Positions 45,801-57,239 of a stretch of DNA of 64,000 nt are shown one piece after another. The stretch lies in assembly GCA_016748015.1 (NCBI GenBank), contig JAAOMT010000512.1, positions 1,436,893 to 1,500,892 of the forward strand, in the 5' to 3' direction. This DNA is from Geosiphon pyriformis. Lineage: Eukaryota; Glomeromycota; Glomeromycetes; Archaeosporales; Geosiphonaceae. Position numbers and translations under genes: made by a program. How positions within the stretch are numbered: the first letter of the stretch is position 1; the number at the start of each line of letters is the position of its first letter. The notes beneath the pieces were generated by a model. The model was not told where the DNA came from and made no database searches. It saw nothing but the letters and a program-made list of their open reading frames with translations.

Positions 45801-48050
45801 TTGTCCTTAGTAATGGTTGCTGGCAGTATATTGTTAGTAAGTGGCTGCTTTTGTTTGATTTCTAAATTGTGAGATGTAGTGTCTTCTAGAGTTACCAGGA
45901 GACTTAAATAATTCTGGGAACTCAGGTTTTGAGTGTATCCGGTTCCTGAACTCCACTGGTGTAATCTCAATGACTGGTTTGAGGAGCTGAACATTAGTTG
46001 GTAGACAACTATTGCTGATCTTCAGTTTTGGATAATCTTTGATCTGAGATTTTCTGATGTTATTTGAGCTGAGTTTGATGGCAATGTTGGAATTTGTTGG
46101 AATTGATAGATTACTTAAGACTGTGGCTGATAAATAGGTTGTGTCTGTGGTTGATAAACTATGGCTGCTGGAGACTGATAAATTAATGGTTGATAAATTG
46201 GCTGCTATATTATGAGTAAGTAATTTGGTTGATATGGTGCTGGATTGGGTTAATAACTCGGAGTTTGAAACCAGTAATCAGGGTTTTAATATTGATTTCC
46301 TGATCATTGGTTATTTAATTGATGACAGCAGTCAATTTGTAGATGTCCTTGTTTACCACAATAGTGGTAAACACATGTTTTCTGTTGCTACTATTAATTG
46401 GTCAATGATGATAAATGTGATAGATTTTGGAAACAATTGGAGTTTTCCTGATTAGTGCATTATTGGGAAGGTTAATAAATTGTCTGATTATTGTTAGTTA
46501 AGTATCCCTCTAATTTTTGATTGATCAAGTCATTAAATTGTTTCAATTTGGAATTTAAGTCAGATAATTTGTTCATTACTAAATTTACAGCTTAGATATG
46601 ATTGGCTTTTAATTTAGCTGCTTTAAAATCTCTGACATAGGTAACTGCAGTTTGAAAATCTGCTGAATATAATAGACATACACATTGAAGAATGCTACTG
46701 TGTAGGCCTTTAATGAATTGATTTAGAATTTGTGATACTATGAAATAATCAGCTTGGATTGTCTGAATTTGGCACAGATTCCTATGGAAGTGTCCTAGGT
46801 AGGTAATAACTGCTTTATTTTCTCTTTGTTTGATGGTAATGAAGGTATTTGCTAGACGATTAATACTATTATTATTGCTGAAATATTGTAGGAATGCAAG
46901 CTTAAATGTATTGAAGTCTTAAAATTTGTTGGCCAAACTTTAATATTATAAGTTGGTGGTATTCTGAAAAAAGTATAAGATGGCTTGCATGGCTCTAGTG
47001 TCATTCTATTTGTTGGTTGTGATGGCTTTTTCTATATTGTTCAGCCACATTTGGGCATCATTTTCCTCATCTGTGAATTTTTCAAGTTTTGCTATTGGGG
47101 TGTAGGCCATTGGATCCAAGTTTGGTTGTTGTAGTTTTTAAAAAAATAATTACTGAGGTGGTATTGGTGGCTGTTGAAGTTGTTCAGCAATTGGATCAAT
47201 TGGTTGCTGATTGATGACAATTTCTGGGGATAAGTTTTGCTGATTAATTAACTCAGAGTTTGGATTGTTTAAAGTTTGCTGGGTTTGAATATTTGGAGTT
47301 TCAACTTCCAGATTTTCTGCAATTGGATTTTGATAATTAAATTCTTGATCTTTTTTTTCTAATGCTGTTATTTTCCAAGGACTTGCAGTTCCAAAATCTG
47401 GTGGAGATGGTAGTAATTGGAATTCTAATGGTATTAGAGATTGTAATTTGAATTTTTTAAAGTAATTACTATATGTTCTCAATAACTCTGCTTTCTTTTG
47501 TTTACTTTGAAATGGAAGTTGTCCAAATATTAATGTTATGTTTGATGTGAATGCATCTGCTGATGTGATATTGATGGTACTTCTGGATGTGTAATAGTAA
47601 AATAAATATAATGGAGATTTGATTCTTTGTTTTTTCTATGTGGGTAATTGTATTTCTTTTGGAGTTGCTACTGGTGTTTGTAACTTTCCTTTACCTTTAT
47701 TTGCATAGGTAATAGAAAATTGTTGTTGAGTGTATCTTTTAATTTCTTAATTAATTTCTCTAATGATTGGTGCGAAACTTTAATTTCGTGGTAAGTTAGT
47801 GTATTGAATTAATTTTGTATAGAAATTTTCTCTTGCTAACTTAATGTTAACTGGTCTTCTCAGAAAATCTGTGATTTTTTTGTTGACATAGAAATTGAAG
47901 ACTGATTCCCCCAGATAATAGTTGTTGGTTAAGCTCAATTGTTGGCTGTACTGTTGAAATAAGGATTTAGTGAATCTTAAATGGTTTGTCCCTATTATTT
48001 TTGATTCTGCCACTTTTAAATGACTGTTGTTGGTACTGATTCTCTATAGA
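45801..48050 (-). pseudogene. Element E: gag
   Basis: Starts near 48013 (AESKIIGTNHLRFTKSLFQQ), open to 47780; next open part 47150-47482. The zinc knuckle region near 46335-46380 reads CVYHYCGKQGHLQIDC; the usual first Cys of the C-x2-C pair appears as Tyr. It is closely similar to gag of G (62722-63459) and C. Broken by stops but not shifted. Confidence 0.83.
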
Positions 48051-48055
48051 ATTAT

Positions 48056-48075
48056 ACCTTACAAGGAGCACCAAA
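48056..48075 (-). promoter_or_regulatory. Primer-binding site of element E
   Basis: The minus strand reads TT then TGGTGCTCCTTGTAAGG right after the 5' LTR. The first eight bases equal those of element A. Confidence 0.6.
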
Positions 48076-48875
48076 TGTTACAGATAATTATTTGGAGTCT
48101 CAAAGCAAATAACAAACCTATAACTTAGTACTCAATTGATAATATGATGTTAATATCTGAAGATTTTGGGTTGAGTTTTTTGTATAATGGACAAAAATTT
48201 AGTGGTGATTGTAATAGTTTTCTAAAATCACAATTCTGCCCAATTTTTTTTTCAACTTAGTAGCCAGATTTATTTTAGCAGTCATGCCCTTCTAATAAGC
48301 TATCTGTTAATATATATGTAATTCTACCCTTATTTCTGGGTCTTTTACCAGGCTATTCTTAATGTTAATAATTTAGCACTTTACTCTTTAATCAATTAGT
48401 CACAACAAGAAATAACAAAACAAAAGAAAAAAAAATAAAAAAAAATAAAGAAATAAGCCAAGGCAATGAATGTTAGTATCTCATCAATAGCTATGATCAA
48501 AAGCTATTGTTCTAGTGTGATTAAGTATTAATTACTATCAACATGAAGTGTTAATAGTGAGAAGTAAATTTGAGATATTGAATAATTATTTATTGATATT
48601 TGTGATGTAAAAGATTGCTTAGATTAAATCTAAACTCAGAAGTCTGTTTTTTCTGTTTCTAATACTACTGCTATATATATACTTAATTTATGTTCTACAA
48701 GATTGCTCACATTCTTGAGCAATGTGCTATGATTTCTTGAGCAATACTCATATTGCTGAGCAATATGTCATCATTTTTGATATTGCTCCATATTACTAAG
48801 TAATATGCTCACATGCTAATTACTACTCCCTTATTGATCTACTATTTTCTATATCTGTTTTCTTTATAAGTAACA
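48076..48875 (-). repeat. Element E 5' LTR (800 bp)
   Basis: Starts TGTTACAGATAATTATTTGG, ends TTTATAAGTAACA. TATA box on the minus strand at 48672-48681, with the palindrome array beside it at about 48700-48815. Confidence 0.94.
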
Positions 48876-49680
48876 AAGTTCTTTAAATTGTATCTACTTA
48901 GCTTTATTCACACCCTTTAATCTAAATTTCCAATGGTTTTTATTAGTCTATTTTTAAATACTGGTTAGATGAGCATCCACCAAACCTCCCAATCCAACTG
49001 AGATTCTAATCATATTATGATCAATATTAAAAAATTTGGACACAGAGCCAATTTCACACCCAGTAATAGTTGAAGAAAGATTTTCACTCACAAAAATGTA
49101 ATTAATAACTTTTTCAATCTCTTTTAAATTGCTCTAAATAGTCGATTTACTCAAGAGGCAGCCACCCAATGAGTTGACCAACCCCAAATCCAAACATTTT
49201 TTAAAACTTGCATTTTTTTAGCCCTGTTTTCATTAAAGTGACCACTAAAAACCACAAATAAACTTGTATTGACAGCTTTGGTAATTAGTGAATTGACACT
49301 CGAAGCTTGAACAAATTATGTTTTGGCTAAAGTCTCAACATACAAATCCAGAAACATAACTAAAAACTTATTTTTAAACAATAAATAAACAAAAATAACA
49401 TGACCAGAAATTTTTTTAATCTTCAAAACATGCTGAGTTAGAGAACAGTTCATTACAATAACCACACCTGTACCAAGAAAACTTTTTTCTATGCCAGAAG
49501 TAAAAATCCGAACTCCCTCAAACTTGTCTTTAATCTAAGGCCCAGCATTTGATTTTAACTTGGTCTCAATGAAAATAAAAACCATATTATCAGACACCAG
49601 ATGCCAACAAATAATGTTTTTCTGCTTAGCCAAATTCGTCATACTTCTAATATTGCACATGGCAATTTTTTAAATTAGAC
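48876..49680 (-). pseudogene. L1a endonuclease domain
   Basis: AP-type endonuclease that nicks the target DNA for LINE insertion. Readable on the minus strand: SDNMVFIFIETKLKSNAG, GVRIFTSGIEKSFLGTGVVI, SGHFNENR (GDFNED expected, Asp to His), and KFFNIDHNMI with the catalytic His-containing block, followed by SVGLGGLVDAH. Several stops. Element E cuts the ORF shortly downstream. Confidence 0.83.
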
Positions 49681-49686
49681 TGGTTA

Positions 49687-51540
49687 TTAAGGAAAGAATT
49701 TGAGAAACATACTACCAGTTAAGACCAAATTATCTAAATGTACTAACAGACTTAACACTGAAGCAAAAAGCCCACCCAGCATGTTTTTTAGTTTTTTTAT
49801 CTTAGAAAAGACAGAAGAATCCAAAATCATAGCAACCTTACCACCAGTGGCCTTACCTGAGCTCTTTCCCATTACTATATCACCTACCTGATTCTGTGAT
49901 AAGGGGGTTATCAACAGCTAACATTCAGAGTTAGACTGAAAAACTGCCATCATGAATGATTCCAACCTCTTAGTCAACTTATTAATCTGTTCCATGAGAC
50001 TAGTAAGACTGCTTTCAATATTCACTAAATATAATTCCAACTTATTAACAACAGGCAGGGGTGGTTTCATCTCCGAAGAGGAACCAGAATAAGTCAAATC
50101 ATTATGTGCAATAAAAGGAGAGAAAAAAGACCCACCAACAATTTTTGTCCAAGAAGCACCACCAAAAGAGACAGAGTAAGCAATAGAAGCTGAATATTTT
50201 GCATAGATGAAAGCCAGTCTGCTTTTATTCTCCTCAGATAGCATCTTACAAAAAAGAGCACCAAAAAAATTTTTCTTACCAGAAACACAGCTCTATGATA
50301 TGTAATCCAATTTTCTATACTTAGCATATTTGGCAAAGCCCAACTGGGACCAACATAGATTGGCATTTTATAACACAGGTGTAGTTCTTATAACAGCATT
50401 CAGAGAGGCTGCAAAGTTAAAACAAACAATCACACATCTGGCTTGAGTATAAGTAACTAAATAATAATCAATGAAACAGGTTTTTCTACTCACTAAGCTG
50501 ATATAATCCCAAATATTGTGTGCATTGGTTCTCAAAGGCAAAGTGTAGAACAGTATTCTATAATTATTTTTTACATTCCAAGATTTTTTGTCCTTATCAG
50601 ATCTAGCAACATATATAACATCTTTTTTGATTAGGATGAACCACTTTGTTGTGACTAAATTAGCATAATCTGATTGTTCAAACTCAACCACTGTCTTTTA
50701 TTAAAGTCCCATCAACTGTATTTTAATTGACTTAATTATTCTAAATTCAGAAAGAATAGCATGTATAGTTTTAGCCAATGTTCTAACAGAGATTTTTTTA
50801 TCACTACAGCCCAATCTAAATAACTAGTGGATTTCTTAAGATTGGTGTTTACCATAATCTTTACCATTTTTGCTATTTCAAAAGCTTGTGCCAAGCTTAA
50901 TTTGGAAGTAAATGTCACTCTGATGATCCCAGCAAATTTTGAACAGATAAAGATCCCCTTAAAACCATTGATTTTTGAAAATAATTTTCTAACTACCACC
51001 AGTTTTTTCTGAGAAAATTTTTCAACTATTTTATCTAAACCAATATTTAAAGCAAATAATTTTCTGACTGGAACATTAACCAAATTTTTTAAAGGAAGGA
51101 GAAGTTTTAATGGAGTATTTGAAAAAACTTTGTCAGCATTACCACTGCCTGAAAAATCAATTTTCCCTAATGGCTTGTTAAATGCCTTCTTGGTTTTAAC
51201 TTGCAAACTGGTAAGTGTTTGATTAGAATTTTTTTCAGCAATAACATTACTTTTACCATAATCAAAACTAATTTTCTCTATTAGACACTTCTTTTCTATA
51301 TCAATATTATTAGATTCAATGGTGTCACTAGTCTCTAAACCTCATAAACAACTACTCTGCACTTTAGCAGAACTTTTTTCATCACTAATATTATCTTGAA
51401 GAACACCACTCTTTTTTTTTTTTCTTGACACAACAGATTTAAAGCTATTATCAGAATCAGAATTTTTAACAGCTTTTTTCATAACAGCAACACTAGAGCC
51501 AACAATGACCTTGTAATCAAGCAAAAAAGGTTTGGATTTA
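49687..51540 (-). pseudogene. L1a ORF1 protein
   Basis: RNA-binding ORF1 of the LINE. Open parts are 51342-51524 (Ser/Lys-rich N-terminal part), 50736-51206 (DWAVVIKKS and preceding conserved block), 50368-50691 (VVEFEQSDYANLV, then TTPVL; an RRM-like fold is likely from the pattern), 49918-50244 (SFGGASWTKIVGG, then a heptad-like helix LTSLMEQINKLTKRLESFM) and 49687-49914. A zinc-knuckle position near 50270-50310 has lost Cys residues to Tyr. One frameshift near 50730. Confidence 0.8.
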
Positions 51541-51605
51541 TTATACTGAATGGTAAAAAACTTTTTGACTCTTTTTTGAGAATTTGGAATAAAGGAAAGA
51601 AAGAA

Positions 51606-53870
51606 GTTTTTTTTTTAAATCATGTAAATTAATCTTTTCTATTTTTGAAACATGTTAAGCCAAAAAACTGTTTATAATTATGGCTATATTAGCACCAAAA
51701 AAACTTATCTCTAACTTAGAAATAAAAATCTTGATTTTTTTAAACTTATTTATAATCTATAGTTTAATGTTAAATTTTAATTTTGTTTTTATAATAATAG
51801 AAATTATGTTTTCCAAGTTTGTATATCAATAAACAATATTTTTTTGCTTAACAAAGATATTAATGCTTCGAATATTACATATAGCAATTTTTTAGATCAA
51901 ATTAATTATTATTGAAAAAAAATGCCTAAACTTAAATTATTATTGTTTATTTTGGTCAACAAATTTATAACCATAATTAAAAAATTGTTTATTTTCTTTT
52001 CTAATCTTGAAACAATTGACTAATTTAAAAACTCTGCTTTTATAACAGTTTTACTACTTGTGATTGTACTTAAACCTTTATTTATTATTGTATTTGTTCT
52101 TTAATAAAAGAGTTGTCAATAGTTAATATTCAGAATTAAGCTGGAGAATTATTGGCTTAAGTATATTCAACTTTTTAGCCAGCTTGTCAACTTCCTCTGC
52201 AAGACTAATAAAACTGTACTCAAGAATAGCAAATCTATTATTCATATCTATAGACATTAATAGAGAAGATTTAACATCTAAAAATGAATTAATGCCAAAA
52301 AAACTGAAGAAATTATACAAAAAAAAGAATCATTAACAATCTGCACTTATGTTTTATCATCAAAAAAAACTGAATAAGCAACTAATACCTGCTTTTTTTT
52401 ATATATGTTAGCTAAATACACTTAATTTTGAAAAGTTATAAGCTTTTTACTATGACTACTTAAATTTTTATTAGCTAAACATATACTAAAAACATAACTA
52501 AATTGTGTGCACTAAATACAAACAGCCAATAACAAGTCAGTTCAATGTAAATTTACACTCTTAAAAATTAAAGAAAAACTAATAACAGTCTTTTTTAATG
52601 CTTTATTAGCAAAACAAACAATAGTACATTTGTTGTGCTTATATGTATTTAGATTATGGCCAATAAAACAAGTTTTTTTATTATATGATGTTAATAAATT
52701 AAAAAAATTATAAGCAGTAATACCAACTAGCAAGATATATAATATAGCCTAATAGCAATTTCTAAAAATTCATATTTGTTTATTGTCAATAATCTTAGCC
52801 ATGCAAACAAAATATTTTTATAAGAACTGATCATTTAACTGTGATCAAATTAGCAATATTAGCAAACTCAAATTCAACTAAAGTCTTTTATTAAAGACTA
52901 ATAAGCTGTATTTTAATTAATATTATCTTGTTAAATTTAGAAAAAACCAATTTTATAGTTAATTTGAAAAGATTTATTAGTATTTTTTTAATTATTATTT
53001 TCTGATTATATAGCTGTTTACTTTTTTAATATTATTATTGACCAGAATTTTTTTACAGACTGCCATTTTTTTAGTTTTTTTTAAGCTTAATTCAGATATA
53101 AAAAATAATCTAATAATTTTTGGAAATTTTGAAAAAATATCCTCCAAAATCATTAATACAATAAAAAATTTTTTTTACAATTATTAATTTATTTTTAGAG
53201 ATTTTTTTAAACACAACAGAAAGTTTAATATCCAAAACAAAAGATTTTACAACTTTAAAATTTTGTTTTTTTAAAACATATGACCTGATCAATAGTAATT
53301 GTTTAGAGCCAAAAAACTTAGAAGACAAAAACACTAAAATGTTATCATTATTACTTAAATCATTAAATGAAAGTACTGTTGATAAGTAACCTAACATATA
53401 TGTTTGAGTACAAGTCTTTCTTGGTATAATTTTGTCCATATTTTCATCACTTATAAAAGTATTTAAATCTATGTAATTGGTTTCTTTTGTAATTATGTTT
53501 TTTATATTTTCTATATCTGAAAAACTATTAATACTACTTGTTATATTATTAACTTTACTTTTTTAAAACATTACAAATTTAATATTAGAGCTTCCAAAAT
53601 TTTTCAAATTTAAAGGACTAACAGACAAGTTAATTATACTATTATTGGCTTCAAGTTTTTTTAGCTTTTTATAAGATATACTATAGAAGTAGATATTCTT
53701 TACATGTTTATTTTTTTTGTTGTTTGAGCAGATTTCCAAACCAGCCAAATGAAAACCAAAACTATTAGCAGATATGCTTATCAGTTTCATTATAATAAAA
53801 AAAAATATATTAAAAAAAATAACTAAAAGAGAAAAAAAAAGAGAATAAGAAAAGCTATTTTTTTGGCAAC
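51606..53870 (-). mobile_element. LINE copy L1d: 5' leader, ORF1 and start of endonuclease
   Basis: A heavily AT-shifted minus-strand copy. ORF1 parts are open at 53563-53790 (start, KLISISANSFGFHLAG), 53110-53439 (TCTQTYMLGYLSTVLSF), 52542-52733 and 52123-52320 (ISLAEEVDKLAKKLNILKP, the helix also seen in L1a). Endonuclease start readable to about 51610, where L1a begins. Aligns with L1b along its length. Confidence 0.8.
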
Positions 53871-53979
53871 TTTATACTTTGTTATAACTTAAAGATCAAC
53901 AAAAAAAAAGTTTTTGTTTTTTTATTTATTTTATAATTTTTGTATTTAATCACAGCTATTTTATAATTAACAATTAATT

Positions 53980-54478
53980 ATAAGATTTAGTTTAGCTTTG
54001 TATTTGCAAATTTGTGTTAAAAATAGAATATTATAATTTATAGAAACTTAAAATTAAAGACAAATCTGCCTAAAATTTTTTTAATTAAAGTTCTATATTA
54101 TTTTTTTTTATATAATTTAAAAACTTTTAACCAAATTAGTTTAAAAATAAGATTATGTTTTTATTAATCTTTTCAAATATTCTAAAAATAGTTAGTTATT
54201 TATTTAATTACTGGTTTTTTGATTTATAAATATTAAAAAAATTTTGCAGTTTTTTGGTAAATTATATATTAGTTTAATTAACAATTTTTTAGCTAATATA
54301 ATTGAAATCTTGTAAATTTGTGATTTGTTTTTTATAAATAATCTGTTTTTAGTTTTTTATTTGGTTGAAAATATGTCTATTTTGAATATTTTAAATAAAT
54401 TTATATATTATAATATTGTGTATTTTTTTAAAAAATTTGGTATGGCTTTTTGTAGTTAATTTTTTAATAAAAATAATA
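53980..54478 (+). mobile_element. LINE fragment L1h (RT thumb region, highly decayed)
   Basis: On the plus strand NIIIYRNLKLKTNLPKIFL, VLYYFFLYNLKTFNQISLK and later NKFIYYNIVYFFKKFGMAF match L1e (59210-59620) and L1a (25862-26173) residue by residue in spacing. Every few codons is a stop. About 500 bp; no ends recognised. Confidence 0.65.
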
Positions 54479-54629
54479 AAATTCTTAATTAAAAAATATT
54501 TTGAAAAAAAAAACTCTTTTTTTTATTGATTTTTTGGTCATGACAAAAGCATAAAGTTGTCAAAAAAATAACTTTTTTTATTTTCTTTTTTCTTTGCACT
54601 TTTAGTTATTTCTTTTAATATGCTTATTT

Positions 54630-56480
54630 TTATTACTATAAAACTAGTAAGCTTTTTTGTTAATGACTCTGGTTCTGGTTTGGCACTAAAAAAAAGTGCA
54701 TATTGAGAATGTCTACTCTTATAGTTTCTCATACAAAAAGCCAAAAAAACCTAATATTCTTAATAGCATAGTGAAATTGTTAGCTGGTTTTTTATCTGTT
54801 GATATATTATAAACTAATAAAAATAGACACAAGAAATTTTAAAATAGTAAAGTAACTAGTAAAAAACCAGTATTAGTAAAATATTGGACATCAAAAACAT
54901 AAAAAACACAATTGCAAAAAAAACAAGTTACTTAGATTTTCTGAAATAGATAACACAATTCTGAAAAAAACATAAATAAGAATATATGTTTTAAGATAAC
55001 TGTTAAGTGTTTCTTTCTTTAAAGTTTTGAGTAATAATAATAATACTCAATTAGTGCTTCTGGTACCTAAGTTTGTTGGTTCCAAAAAATTATTATTAAT
55101 CAAGTAACAAAGTAAGAAGATTAAAAATTTTGATTTAATGAAGTTTTTTGTATTGAATATTGAGCTTTCTGTAGTGTTTAGCAAAATCTCTGAAGATAAA
55201 CTTCTGTTTATTAAAAAAAAATTTTATTGTATTAATAGTTTTAGAGAGCATTAACTTTTTCAAAATTTTCAAATATTATTAAATTAACTTTTACTTCCAA
55301 ACTAAGCTTAAACAAAGTTAAAGAATTAACTATTAGTGAAAAATTTTTAGTAAATAATAATGTTAAGAAGACAAACAATTATACAACTTAGGAAGTAATT
55401 ATTAAAAAAATTCCAGTAGATTTTTCCAAATTGGCAATAGAATTAGTTTTTTTTAAATTTAATAAAATAGTTTTAATCAAAATACAGCTAATTGGTTTTT
55501 GGCAAAAAATCTTGGTAAAGTTTGAGTTATTATATGTTGCTGGTTTGGTTGTTTTCAAATAATTAGTTTTTATGAAAAAAAATTCTGTGTGTATAGCATT
55601 GATTGTCAATAATAAAAAATTATAGATATCTAAAAATCTTTATTAGACTTTGTTATATACTTTGTTTGTTGGCATTACTGCTCATAATTTTTTGATTTAT
55701 TGAAATCATATGATAAAAAAACTTGTTTTATCAGTTACAATTTAAGTTTATATGTGTATAACAGATGTGCTGTGGTTTATTTTGCTAATAAAACATTTAA
55801 AAAGACTATTATTAATTTTATTCCAGTTTTTAGAAATGTAAATTTGTGCTGAGCTGGTTTTTTTTTGGCTTATTGTACTTAATACAAGCAATTTGGTCAT
55901 GTATTTGGTATGTGTTCAGTAAATAGAAATTTGAATAGTTATAATAAATAAGTAGTCAATTTTTAGGATCTAATTTATTTAGTAAATATATATAAAAAGA
56001 AACAGATACTAATTGCTCCTCCAGTTTTATTTGGTAAAAAGACATGAGCTCAAATTACTAATAGTTTTACTTTTTGTGTGATGTCTTTGGTTTTTTTTAA
56101 TGCTAGTCTATCTTTAAATATTAAATCTTTTCCACTGGTTTTTTTGAACTTGAATAATAGGTTTGTTACTTTTGAGTATAGTTTTATCAGTTTTATAGAG
56201 CAAGTTAATAAGCTGGCTAAAAGATTAAATGTATTTAAACTAACAGTTTTCTAGTCTAGCCCTAAATGTTAGCCATTAGTAACTCTTTTATTACAGAATT
56301 AAAAAATAGATATAGTAATAAGTGAAAATTCGGATGTAATTACTAGTAATAAGATTGTTGCAGAAGCAGTATGTGTTAATTTGTTAATGGTTTCTAAATT
56401 AAAGGACAGTTAAATAAGTTTCTTGAATACAGTTATAAGCTTTTTGGCCAAAGTAGATAATTTTGTTTTGAAATCAGGAT
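54630..56480 (+). pseudogene. L1e ORF1
   Basis: Starts with an ORF1 leader similar to L1b and L1d (TIKLVSFFVNDSGSGLALK). Later the block GTPKFVGSKKLLLIK-like near 55060-55110 and the C-terminal helix QVNKLAKRLNVFKLTVF near 56205-56255 are readable. No open run longer than about 60 codons on this strand. Confidence 0.6.
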
Positions 56481-56499
56481 TTTATTTTTCTTAATAACA

Positions 56500-57230
56500 G
56501 ATCTGGTTTGAAAAATTACTATATGTAATATTCAGAATATTAATGTTTCTGTTAAGCAAGAAGATGTTGTTTATTGGCATATGGAATCAAAGAATATAAT
56601 TTCAATTATTACAGAAACTAAATTAAAGTCTAGCATTAGGTTATAGATTTTAAATAAGTTTGATAGAATTCGGATTTTTACTTCTGGTTTGGATGTTGAT
56701 TTTCTTGGTACTAAAGTGATTGTAATTATAAACAGTTCTCTGGCTTGACATGTTTTTAAGTTGAATAAAATTCCAGATTATTTGATTTCAATATGACTTT
56801 TGTTTAAAGACAAGCTTTTAATTACAATTTTAGATTTATATGCTGGGACATCTGCTGGTGTGCAATTTAATCAGGCTTTCAATATCAACTCTGTTATTTT
56901 TAAAGCTATTAATTCTAGCTCTTTTATTGTTTTAAGTGGTAATTTTAATAAAGATGATTCTAAAAAAAGTGTGAGCTTCAAAAAATACTTGGATATAAGT
57001 CTGGTTAATTCACTTAAGAAATACTCTTTAGCAAAAAATTTTACTTAAGATAACTTTAAAAATGCCATGAAAATTATTAACTATGTTTTTATTAGTAAAA
57101 TTTTGTTGTTAATAGTCATAATATGAAAGATTGGCATTGTGTTTGAGTATTTTGATACAGATAATAAAATAATCATAGTTTTAATTGGCTTAGAAAAACT
57201 TTTAAATACACATTTAAACAGTATTCACAA
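56500..57230 (+). pseudogene. L1e endonuclease domain
   Basis: Open at 56800-57048 (FKDKLLITILDLYAGTSAGV, then VLSGNFNKDDSKKSVSFKKYL). The GDFNED block reads GNFNKD, Asp to Asn. Preceded by SIITETKLKSSIRL and IRIFTSGLDVDFLGTKVIVI. AP-type endonuclease of the same LINE family as L1a. Confidence 0.8.
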
Positions 57231-57239
57231 GCAAGTAAA

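Larger units (their letters stand above)
39018..48875 (-). mobile_element. Element E: LTR retrotransposon (family F1) inserted in L1a
   Basis: Both LTRs are 800 bp (39018-39817 and 48076-48875) with intact TGTTA...TAACA ends. Gag, protease, Cys-rich module, dUTPase, pre-RT, RT and RNase H lie in one frame from 48013 to at least 41819 (6.2 kb), broken by stops only. The first phase change is before the integrase core. Flanking 4-mers are ACAT and AAGT, only two of four positions equal, so the duplication is eroded or absent. LINE L1a continues on both sides. Confidence 0.93.
24295..51605 (-). mobile_element. L1a: near full-length LINE split into three pieces by elements D and E
   Basis: Pieces are 48876-51605 (ORF1 and endonuclease), 37609-39017 (RT first half) and 24295-26894 (RT second half, RNase H, zinc motif, 3' end). 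Together they give about 6.7 kb. The order agrees with the single-piece copy L1e. The 3' end carries an (AAT)n tail at about 24297-24316 instead of plain poly(A). It is dead through many stops and some frameshifts, but almost every domain can be read. Confidence 0.88.
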
